A stretch of DNA of 12,717 nucleotides from NCBI GenBank assembly GCA_051004735.1, contig JBPCKA010000008.1:1-12717 (forward strand), in the 5' to 3' direction. Source of the stretch: Euzebya sp051004735. Its GTDB lineage: Bacteria; Actinomycetota; Nitriliruptoria; Euzebyales; Euzebyaceae. Position 1 is the stretch's first letter, and every line of letters starts with the position of its first letter. The notes beneath the pieces are model-generated. The model saw only the letters and a list, made by a program, of their open reading frames with translations. It made no database searches and had not been told where the DNA came from. Of the stretch, positions 7,432 to 12,717 are shown piece by piece. The position numbers and the translations under genes were made by a program.

Positions 7432-8052
7432 TTGGACATCGCCAACTATCTCGTCCCCACGGTGGTCGAGCAGACCAACCGCGGTGAGCGGGCGTTCGAC
7501 ATCTACTCGCGGCTGCTGAAGGATCGGATCATCTTCCTCGGCACCCCGATCAACGACGACATCGCCAACCTGATCATGGCTCAGTTGCTGCATCTTGAGG
7601 GTGAGGATCCTGAGAAGGACATCAACCTCTACATCAACTCGCCCGGCGGATCCGTGACGAGTGCCCTGGGTATTTTCGACACGATGTCGTTCATCAAGCC
7701 GAAGGTGTCCACGATCTGCATGGGTCAGGCCGCGTCGGCCGCAGCGATCCTGCTGGCGGCGGGCGAGAAGGGCAAACGCTTCGCCCTGCCCCACGCGCGG
7801 GTGCTGATCCATCAGCCCCATGGTGGCGCCGAGGGTCAGTCCACCGATATCGAGATCGCAGCCCGCGAAGTGCAGCGGATCCGCGACCTGCTGGACCAGA
7901 TCCTGGCCGACGCAACCGGACAGTTGAAGGAGAAGATCACCACCGACACCGACCGTGACTTCATCATGAACGCCGAGGAAGCGGTCGAGTACGGCATCAT
8001 CGACAAGGTCCTTGTGGCCCGCGCCGAGCAGGGCGAGACATCCATGATGTGA
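7432..8052 (+). CDS. clpP: ATP-dependent Clp protease proteolytic subunit ClpP
   Basis: The 206-residue serine peptidase has catalytic Ser102 (MGQAASAAA), His127 (LIHQPHGG) and Asp176 (TDTDRDF); their 25- and 49-residue spacings equal those of the E. coli triad. It also has the GGSVTSALGIFDTM oxyanion block (73-85) and the terminal QGETSMM. It assembles into a double-heptamer chamber that degrades proteins unfolded by ClpX or ClpC. I chose the TTG at 7432 because AGGAG lies at 7420-7424 (7 nt spacing) and the resulting MDIANYLVPTVVEQ start fits the family. The open frame runs back to 7330, but that part overlaps the neighbour's promoter. clpX follows 125 nt downstream. Many actinobacteria have two adjacent clpP genes; only one is present here, so a second might lie elsewhere. 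Confidence 0.97.
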   Translation: MDIANYLVPTVVEQTNRGERAFDIYSRLLKDRIIFLGTPINDDIANLIMAQLLHLEGEDPEKDINLYINSPGGSVTSALGIFDTMSFIKPKVSTICMGQAASAAAILLAAGEKGKRFALPHARVLIHQPHGGAEGQSTDIEIAAREVQRIRDLLDQILADATGQLKEKITTDTDRDFIMNAEEAVEYGIIDKVLVARAEQGETSMM

Positions 8053-8107
8053 GGGTGGTCACGGGGATATTTGGCGGTCTGGCCACCGGGATGTCACACG
8101 ACGGCGT

Positions 8108-8113
8108 TACGAT
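8108..8113 (+). promoter_or_regulatory. Weak -10 candidate upstream of clpX
   Basis: TACGAT in the 125-nt clpP-clpX gap fits TAnnnT, but no -35 match lies at the right distance. The 9-mer ACGATAGCG at 8109-8117 recurs inverted in the clpP/six-cysteine promoter region (7358-7366). clpX may also be read through from clpP. Confidence 0.25.
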
Positions 8114-8177
8114 AGCGACCGGCTCACCAGTTGAGGGGCTGACGACTGAGGACACAAGGCGTTAGGAAGGGCAGACA

Positions 8178-9437
8178 ATGGCCAAGTTCGGCGAAGGGGG
8201 AGACCTGCTGAAGTGCTCGTTCTGCGGGCATACGCAGAAGCAGGTGAAAAAGCTCATCGCCGGGCCAGGTGTCTACATCTGCGATGAGTGCATCGACCTG
8301 TGCAACGAGATCATCGAAGAGGAGTTTGCGGAGACCCCCGAGGTCGCCTCAGGCGATCTGCCCAAGCCGCGGGAGATCTTTGAGTTCCTCAACTCCTACG
8401 TGGTCGGCCAGGACGACGCAAAACGCACCCTCGCCGTGGCCGTGTACAACCACTACAAGCGCATCCGGGCGGGGGGGAAGTCCGGGGATGTCGAGATCTC
8501 AAAGTCAAACATCTTGCTGCTGGGCCCGACCGGATCCGGTAAGACCCTGTTGGCACAGACCCTGGCTCGACTGCTGGACGTGCCCTTCGCGATCGCCGAC
8601 GCCACAGCGTTGACCGAGGCCGGGTATGTCGGCGAGGACGTCGAAAACATCCTGCTGAAGCTGATCCAGGCGGCGGACTTTGACGTGAAGAAGGCCGAGA
8701 CCGGCATCATCTACGTCGATGAGGTCGACAAGATCGCCCGGAAGTCCGAGAACCCATCCATCACCCGGGACGTGTCGGGTGAGGGTGTGCAGCAGGCCTT
8801 GCTGAAGATCCTTGAGGGAACGGTTGCCAGCGTGCCCCCACAAGGTGGTCGAAAGCACCCGCACCAGGAGTTCATCCAGATCGACACCACCAATGTCCTG
8901 TTCGTCTGCGGTGGTGCCTTCGCCGGGCTGGAACAGATCATCGAACGCCGCATGGGCCGTACGGTCGTCGGGTTCGGCGCGGATCTGGTCGCGTCGGGGC
9001 CGGATGCCGATCCCAGCCTGCTGTATGACGAGGTGTTGCCCGAGGACCTGCTGAAGTTCGGGCTGATCCCCGAGTTCGTCGGTCGCCTGCCCGTGGTCAC
9101 CAACGTCAAGAAGTTGGACCGCCAGGCGCTGATAGAGATCCTGACCCAGCCGAAGAACGCGCTGGTCAAGCAGTACGCCAAACAGTTCGAGTTTGACGGC
9201 GTCGACCTTGAGTTCACCGACGATGCCCTGGAGGAGATCGCCGACTTGGCGATCCTGCGGGGCACCGGTGCCCGAGGGCTGCGGGCGATACTTGAAGAGG
9301 TACTGCTGAACACCATGTATGAGGTCCCCTCGATGGAAGACGTCTCACAGGTCATCATCACCGCCGACGTCGTCCGCGAGAAGTCCAACCCAACCCTGGT
9401 CCCCTCCACCGAGTTCGAGCAGCGCCGCTCGGCCTAG
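8178..9437 (+). CDS. clpX: ATP-dependent Clp protease ATP-binding subunit ClpX
   Basis: All functional elements of ClpX are present in 419 residues. The N-terminal zinc-binding domain has C13-C16 and C35-C38. Walker A is GPTGSGKT (116-123) and Walker B IIYVDEVD (177-184). Pore loop 1 is GYVG (149-152), the RKH loop is R225-K226-H227, and the VGF tripeptide (264-266) corresponds to the IGF loop that docks on ClpP. The arginine-finger segment is EFVGRLP (299-305), and sensor 2 is GARGLR (364-369). It unfolds tagged substrates and feeds them to ClpP. AGGAAGG (8164-8170) lies 7 nt before the ATG. It is the last conserved housekeeping gene in the window; the sequence after its stop is accessory. 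Confidence 0.98.
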   Translation: MAKFGEGGDLLKCSFCGHTQKQVKKLIAGPGVYICDECIDLCNEIIEEEFAETPEVASGDLPKPREIFEFLNSYVVGQDDAKRTLAVAVYNHYKRIRAGGKSGDVEISKSNILLLGPTGSGKTLLAQTLARLLDVPFAIADATALTEAGYVGEDVENILLKLIQAADFDVKKAETGIIYVDEVDKIARKSENPSITRDVSGEGVQQALLKILEGTVASVPPQGGRKHPHQEFIQIDTTNVLFVCGGAFAGLEQIIERRMGRTVVGFGADLVASGPDADPSLLYDEVLPEDLLKFGLIPEFVGRLPVVTNVKKLDRQALIEILTQPKNALVKQYAKQFEFDGVDLEFTDDALEEIADLAILRGTGARGLRAILEEVLLNTMYEVPSMEDVSQVIITADVVREKSNPTLVPSTEFEQRRSA

Positions 9438-9603
9438 TGCGAGCCATCACGGTCTCTCCGATGCCCCAGGGCCGGGCGACACACGTGTAGGCACAAGGTT
9501 GGGCCACAAGTTCGGCCTGAGAATGGTCCGCCGGGCTGACACCGGGATCAGAACTCTCTGCATGCCTGGGCCGTCGGACGTTCGCGCGGCTGGCCAACCG
9601 TCT
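9438..9603. other. Non-coding gap after clpX
   Basis: No convincing ORF, RNA gene or T-tailed terminator hairpin is seen between the clpX stop and the HNH remnant. This stretch is the border between housekeeping and accessory DNA. Confidence 0.5.
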
Positions 9604-9867
9604 TCAGAACGGCAGCCGCTGATTGTCGGCCGACTGCTCACCGGGAGGTGGTCTGGTAGGGGGTGGGCGGCCGGGTGGTGGTCTGCCTAGTGGGGGTGGG
9701 GCGTTCAGCCGTGGTCGGGTGGTGTAGGTGTGTCGGCCGATGGTGGTGTGCAGGGTTCCGTCGGGGTCCATGCGCATTCGCCAGCGGCCTTGGGTGAGGG
9801 GGGTGTGGTCGGCACGCCAGATCAATGCCGTGTTGTCCAGATCGGTGGGGCAGGCTGAGGGCTTCAT
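9604..9867 (-). pseudogene. C-terminal remnant of a DUF222/HNH-type endonuclease
   Basis: The - strand reads TDLDNTALIWRADHTPLTQG followed by RWRMRMDPDGTLHTTIGRHTYTTRPRLNAPPP. This resembles the end of actinobacterial DUF222-HNH proteins, where TDLDNTALLCRxHHTPLTxGRW follows the HNH His residues. Here the usual Cys/His are Trp and Asp (IWRAD), and everything upstream of TDLDN, including the DUF222 domain and HNH core, is missing. At the break the sequence passes into a toxin-antitoxin remnant on the other strand. The proline-rich tail (GRPPPGRPPPTRPPPG) is intact. The ATG at 9867 is accidental. Such genes occur in many divergent copies in some actinobacteria; this is a dead fragment. Confidence 0.65.
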
Positions 9868-9997
9868 CGCGAAGGCGGTAGAGGCAGCCCTCCGGAATCG
9901 CGACCTCGATGACCTTGTCGGCAGGCTGGTCGACGAGATCGGGCCAATTCCTCCGGAGCTGGCAGCGGAGGCGGACGCCGCGCGGCGCGCCTCCTGA
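9858..9997 (+). pseudogene. Truncated VapB-like antitoxin remnant
   Basis: The + frame reads FIAKAVEAALRNRDLDDLVG, then GPIPPELAAEADAARRAS and TGA at 9995-9997. It looks like the C-terminal half of a small antitoxin that precedes PIN-domain toxins in actinobacteria (ELDDLL.., GPIPxELVAEADAA). The N-terminal DNA-binding half is gone; upstream the frame runs through antisense HNH sequence. The left boundary is approximate (9853-9862). It cannot be a complete antitoxin. Confidence 0.55.
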
Positions 9998-10284
9998 TCC
10001 TTGACTCCGAAGCGGTCAACGCGTTGGCGCGTAGATCGGAACGGGGTGTCGTCCGCCCTCGTGCCGCCGCGATCATAGACAGGGCCCGCAAAGACAACGC
10101 GGTGATCGCGGTCCCCATAGCTGTTCTCGCGGAGGTCTACCGCGGCGACGGCACGGACGTGCAGGTGGACCGACTCGTCAGCAGCGTCCGAGAACTGCCG
10201 CTAACCCGGTCCATTGCCCGTCTCGCCGGCCAGCTGCGAGCAGGCGCCGGCATGGGCTCGAACGTCAGGGTCTGGCCGCTGTGA
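9994..10284 (+). pseudogene. PIN-domain (VapC-like) toxin, truncated at the 3' end
   Basis: The frame begins LLILDSEAVNALARRSERGV, overlapping the antitoxin stop (CTGATCC). The first acidic PIN residue is in ILDSEA and the second in VLAEVYRG. PLTRSIARLAGQLRAG follows as in intact relatives, but after GMGS (about 10260) the conserved AxxVDA helix and the final acidic patch (DPxDL type) are replaced by NVRVWPL and a stop. No ATG or GTG stands at the expected start (CTG at 9994; TTG at 10024 is internal). Missing the last metal-binding residues, it should be inactive as an RNase. Confidence 0.6.
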
Positions 10285-10490
10285 GCCACAGTTCGAAACC
10301 GCATGTTGCCGAGGGGGGACCCCCTCCATCGCGAGGTCGTAGTCCCGGAGACTGATGGGGATCTCGATCGGAAGTATCTCGCGTATGCCTAGTTCAGCGT
10401 CATCTGGCGTCGACCAAACAGACTTGACATGTTGTGGCTTCCACAACAACTTCGTGACCCTTGCGGGGCAGCTCTCGAACCCACTGGAAG
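10285..10490. other. Gap of unknown content between the PIN toxin remnant and hicA
   Basis: No recognisable gene. The base composition is visibly less GC-rich than around clpX. It contains the inverted repeat at 10430-10448. A - strand open frame (10201-10449) continues antisense into the toxin remnant and is not recognisable as a protein. Confidence 0.4.
10430..10448. repeat. Perfect 8-bp inverted repeat with 3-nt loop
   Basis: TGTTGTGG-CTT-CCACAACA. It lies about 43 nt downstream of the hicA stop (reading the - strand), so it may be a transcription terminator for hicBA, but no T-run follows it on that strand. On the + strand it immediately follows a consensus TTGACA (10424-10429). Confidence 0.5.
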
Positions 10491-10709
10491 CTACTGAGCG
10501 AGCCGATCGAACTCGGCTTCGCTGAGCGCTGCCTGTCGCAGCACGGAGCGCATCGTCCCACGGGCGATCTCTTTGTGGTCTGGGACAATCACGGTACGCC
10601 CGTCGGCATTCTTCAGCTTGACGTGGCTACCGCGCCGACTGACTTCGTTGAATCCGGCTCTTCGGAGCCCCTTCAAGACCTGTCTGCCGGAGTACGTCCG
10701 TCCGGCCAA
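10491..10709 (-). CDS. hicA: HicA-family toxin (mRNA interferase)
   Basis: From the TTG at 10709 the product is 72 residues: MAGRTYSGRQVLKGLRRAGF then NEVSRRGSHVKLKN and the closing LSEAEFDRLAQ. HicA proteins are small double-stranded-RNA-binding-fold RNases that cleave mRNA; the catalytic His of the RGSHVKL motif is H29. The short length and the VIVPDHKEIARGTMRSVLRQAAL block fit the family well. The TTG lies 2 nt after the hicB stop, implying translational coupling and lower toxin synthesis; no ATG is available at the family start, while in-frame upstream codons belong to antisense hicB. Antitoxin-first order (hicB-hicA) differs from E. coli hicAB but is common elsewhere. The gene looks intact. 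Confidence 0.85.
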   Translation of the reverse strand: MAGRTYSGRQVLKGLRRAGFNEVSRRGSHVKLKNADGRTVIVPDHKEIARGTMRSVLRQAALSEAEFDRLAQ

Positions 10710-10711
10710 AT

Positions 10712-10912
10712 CTAGACGGCGATGTCGATGGGCTCGATCACCGGTGTCTCGCCTACGGCGACGTCTGCGTCCTCGAAGTACAGCAGCAGGGCCTCGACGA
10801 GGTTCTCCCGCGCCTCCTCGTGCGATGAGCCCTGGGAAGCAACGTCCACCTCGAGGCACTGGGCGACATACAGGTCGGCCTCACGAGAGATCGCCGCAGT
10901 CAGTGTCGCCAT
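10712..10912 (-). CDS. hicB: HicB-family antitoxin, short form
   Basis: The 66-residue protein starts MATLTAAISREADLYVAQCL and continues EVDVASQGSSHEEARENLVEALLLYFED. This is the partial RNase-H fold of HicB: the strand-rich N-terminus with the YVAxCLExDVxSxGxxxEEAxxNLxEAL signature. It ends at TAG (10712-10714) without the C-terminal DNA-binding domain of longer HicB proteins, so promoter autorepression would need another factor or the HicA complex. It neutralises HicA by binding it. There is no close Shine-Dalgarno; TAGACT (10920-10925, - strand) lies 7 nt before the ATG, suiting a leaderless transcript. Confidence 0.85.
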   Translation of the reverse strand: MATLTAAISREADLYVAQCLEVDVASQGSSHEEARENLVEALLLYFEDADVAVGETPVIEPIDIAV

Positions 10913-10919
10913 GTGATTG

Positions 10920-10925
10920 AGTCTA
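10920..10925 (-). promoter_or_regulatory. Candidate -10 of the hicBA operon
   Basis: TAGACT (TAnnnT) on the - strand, 7 nt before the hicB ATG, would place transcription initiation at or next to the start codon. No convincing -35 is seen. Confidence 0.35.
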
Positions 10926-10986
10926 CTCCCAGGGCCTGGCAGTCGGCGGGCACCTTCCGATGCACGTCACATGGAACGGAGATCGC

Positions 10987-11125
10987 ATGGGCTTCCCGCC
11001 TGATGTCAAGCTGGAGGCGTTGGTCCGAGCTGCGCGCCACTGTTGTGTGTGCCGTCTTCCCAAGGGGATCAATGTGGAGGCACATCACATCGTTTCCTGA
11101 GGCTGACGGCGGTCCTTCCACGGGC
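10987..11125 (+). pseudogene. HNH endonuclease fragment with a frameshift
   Basis: ATG at 10987 (GGAG about 6 nt upstream) gives MGFPPDVKLEALVRAARHCC then VCRLPKGINVEAHHIVS and TGA at 11098-11100. CxVC and EAHHIV are the first metal-binding Cys pair and the His-His of the HNH beta-beta-alpha fold. Directly after HHIV, the +1 frame continues PEADGGPST, the usual continuation (HHIVPEADGGP). One extra T in the TTT near 11091-11094 accounts for the break. After GPST (about 11125) similarity fades; the second half of the HNH domain is absent. It is therefore a small broken HNH nuclease, a different type from the DUF222-like remnant at 9604-9867. An in-frame ATG at 10960 is an alternative start. 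Confidence 0.65.
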
Positions 11126-11167
11126 AATCCGAGTCTTCCCGCCCTAGTCAGAGGAACGGTCCTGCAC

Positions 11168-11184
11168 ACATGGCTAACCCATGT
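11168..11184. repeat. Short palindrome flanking the IS21 left end
   Basis: ACATGG-CTAAC-CCATGT is a perfect 6-bp inverted repeat ending at the base before the proposed IS end (TGTCAAC at 11185). It may be part of the element or of the target; its role is unknown. Confidence 0.4.
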
Positions 11185-11203
11185 TGTCAACTGCCATGAA
11201 CAT

Positions 11204-11269
11204 GGGACCACCCTGAGGCAGTTTCTGCCACATGGAAGGGACCACCTGTCTGCCAGTCATGGGACCACC
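11204..11269 (+). repeat. Three direct repeats of GGGACCACC at the IS left end
   Basis: Copies start at 11204, 11238 and 11261 (spacings 34 and 23). The first and third share the longer CATGGGACCACC; the second reads CATGGAAGGGACCACC. They are the probable transposase-binding sites of the element. Confidence 0.8.
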
Positions 11270-11329
11270 TCCCGGGGGACGGCTCGTCTGAGTTGTTCGC
11301 TGCGTCCTCGTCGTCAACGAGGAGGCCTG

Positions 11330-12717
11330 ATGTACCGGGAGGTTGGAGTGATCGAGATCCGCGAGGTTTTACGTTTGTGGTTGCGGCGCGACATGGGGTT
11401 GCGGCCCATCGGTGAGCTGGTGGGGGTGGACCGAAAGACCGTCCGCCGCTATGTCGAGGCTGCCGTCGGGCTGGGGTTGGACCGTGCTGGCGGGCTGGAC
11501 CAGTTGACTGATGAGCTGATCGGGGGTGTGGTTGAGGCGGTTCGGCCTGACCGTCCCAGAGGCCACGGCCTGGCGTGGGAGGCCTGCACGGCCAGCCACG
11601 ATGACATCAAGGGGTGGCTTGATGGTGATGTGCCGGTCGCCAAGATCGAAACGTTGCTGGCCCGTCGCGGGACGACGGTGCCCTACCGGACGTTGCATCG
11701 CTACTGCGTGCAGGAGCTCGGGTTCGGCGCCGGGAGGGTGACGGTGCCGGTCGCTGATGGCGAGCCGGGCAAGGAGTTGCAGATCGATTTCGGTCGGCTC
11801 GGGATGATCACTGATGCCGAGTCGGGCCGCCGCCGGGTGTTGCAGGCGTTGGTGCTGACCGCGGTGGTGTCACGACACACCTTCGTGTGGTGCACGTTCA
11901 CGCAGACCACCGAGGCGGTCATCGCCGGGCTGGAGGCCGCATGGGCGTTCTTCGGCGGGATCTTCGCCGTGGTTGTGCCTGACAACATGCGGGCGATCAT
12001 CGACCAGGCCGATGCGACCAATCCGCGGGTGAACCGCACGATGATGGAGTACGCGCAGGCCCGCGGGTTCGTGATCGACCCGGCTAGGGTCCGCAAACCC
12101 CAGGACAAGCCGCGGGTCGAGCGTGCCGTGCAGTATGTGCAGGGCAACTTCTTCGCCGGGGAGGACTTCGGCTCGGTGGCTGATGCGCAGACGGCGGCGG
12201 AGCGGTGGTGTGGGGAGGTTGCTGGCCGCAGGATCCACGGCACAACACGGCTGCGACCGGCCGAACACTTCGTCGCCATCGAGAAGTCGGTCCTGCTGCC
12301 GGCGCCAGAGGAGCCCTATGACGTGCCCGTGTGGTCCACACCAAAGGTCCATCGTGACCATCACGTCCAGGTCGGCAAGTCGCTGTACTCGGTGCCTGGC
12401 GGCCTGATCGGCCAGATCATCGACGCGCGTCGTGACCGTCGGCTGGTCAAGCTGTGGCATCGCGGCACGGTCATCAAGGTCCATCCGGCGTTACCGCCAG
12501 GCCGACGATCAACCGACCCCGACGACCTGCCCTCAGAGCAGACCGCCTATGCCATGCGTGATCTCGACCAGCTGATCGGCCACGCCGCCAAGCACGGCAC
12601 GTCAGTCGAGGTCTACGCGCGACGGCTGCTTGACAGCCCGCTGCCATGGACGCGGATGCGGACCGTCTACCGGCTGATCGGCCTGGCGAAACGACACGGC
12701 TCGACGCCCGTTGACAC
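11330..12717 (+). CDS. istA: IS21-family transposase IstA (partial, runs off the right edge)
   Basis: The frame from ATG 11330 stays open for 462 codons to the window end. An N-terminal helix-turn-helix (GLRPIGELVGVDRKTVRRYV, about 23-42) precedes the DDE integrase core: D153 in LQIDFG, D218 in VVPDNMR and E264 in KPRVERAVQ, with 65- and 46-residue spacings. After it, VGKSLYSVPGGLIGQIIDAR (348-367) is the beta-barrel region typical of IstA. It cuts and joins the element ends; IstB, the AAA+ helper, is expected downstream. AGGAGG (11320-11325) lies 4 nt before the ATG; a GTG at 11348 is an alternative. All three catalytic residues are present and there is no frameshift, so it could be active. 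Confidence 0.92.
   Translation, partial: MYREVGVIEIREVLRLWLRRDMGLRPIGELVGVDRKTVRRYVEAAVGLGLDRAGGLDQLTDELIGGVVEAVRPDRPRGHGLAWEACTASHDDIKGWLDGDVPVAKIETLLARRGTTVPYRTLHRYCVQELGFGAGRVTVPVADGEPGKELQIDFGRLGMITDAESGRRRVLQALVLTAVVSRHTFVWCTFTQTTEAVIAGLEAAWAFFGGIFAVVVPDNMRAIIDQADATNPRVNRTMMEYAQARGFVIDPARVRKPQDKPRVERAVQYVQGNFFAGEDFGSVADAQTAAERWCGEVAGRRIHGTTRLRPAEHFVAIEKSVLLPAPEEPYDVPVWSTPKVHRDHHVQVGKSLYSVPGGLIGQIIDARRDRRLVKLWHRGTVIKVHPALPPGRRSTDPDDLPSEQTAYAMRDLDQLIGHAAKHGTSVEVYARRLLDSPLPWTRMRTVYRLIGLAKRHGSTPVD

Larger units (their letters stand above)
11185..12717 (+). mobile_element. IS21-family insertion sequence, left part
   Basis: A TGTCAACTGCC start, three subterminal copies of GGGACCACC within about 85 bp, and a downstream istA gene reading inward are the arrangement of IS21-family ends (multiple terminal repeats bound by the transposase). 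The left boundary at 11185 is a proposal from the TGT start. The helper ATPase istB and the right end lie beyond the window, so completeness cannot be judged. Confidence 0.75.

Noticed and set aside
9604..9720. Repetitive GGGTGGGCGG / GGTGGT-like stretch as a possible G-quadruplex or repeat array
   Set aside because: It simply encodes the proline-rich GRPPPGRPPPTRPPPG tail of the HNH remnant.
10201..10449. 82-codon - strand open frame downstream of hicA
   Set aside because: Half of it is antisense to the PIN toxin remnant, and the rest matches nothing I recognise.
11701..12484. Long - strand open frames opposite istA
   Set aside because: Shadows of a clear IS21 transposase on the + strand.
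1..12717. CRISPR arrays, tRNA or rRNA genes, phage structural genes
   Set aside because: None seen on either strand by reading; no regularly spaced repeats other than the three IS21 boxes.

Overview
The window is high-GC DNA from an actinobacterium. The clearest evidence is ClpX, whose N-terminal zinc-binding domain reads like the actinobacterial form, together with the gene order trigger factor - clpP - clpX and frequent GTG/TTG starts. The lineage cannot be fixed from sequence alone; a deep-branching group such as Nitriliruptoria or Acidimicrobiia is possible, but that is a guess.

Left part (1-3191, + strand): a tightly packed, probably co-translated metabolic run. It holds the last codons of an unknown gene (ATGA overlap), a crotonase-fold enzyme lacking both classical catalytic glutamates, a serine-hydroxymethyltransferase-like PLP enzyme, and a ten-helix EamA transporter whose start overlaps the PLP gene's stop (TGATG). 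PLP enzyme plus exporter suggests a small-molecule or amino-acid function; the substrate is unknown.

Middle part (3278-9437): a protein quality-control block. A 54-residue zinc-ribbon protein, too short for usual ORF cut-offs, precedes tig (trigger factor, GTG start). clpP (TTG start) and clpX follow on the same strand. Between tig and clpP, on the opposite strand, lie two paralogous genes for membrane-anchored exported proteins. Each has exactly six cysteines in the same order and matching N-terminal, central and C-terminal blocks. I recognise no named family. They are convergent with tig (4 nt between stops) and divergent from clpP (the two putative -10 elements overlap).

Right part (9438-12717): an accessory region beginning directly after clpX. 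It contains the C-terminal remnant of a DUF222/HNH-type endonuclease (- strand), a decapitated VapB-like antitoxin remnant, a PIN toxin truncated at its 3' end, an apparently intact hicB-hicA toxin-antitoxin pair (- strand), a frameshifted HNH nuclease fragment, and the left end of an IS21-family element with three terminal repeats and an istA transposase running off the window. It reads as a graveyard of small mobile genes, with hicBA and the IS21 element the only intact-looking parts.

The best candidate for something undescribed is the six-cysteine exported paralog pair inside the tig-clpP-clpX block. I see no phage, CRISPR or anti-phage system beyond the toxin-antitoxin genes, and no tRNA or rRNA genes.
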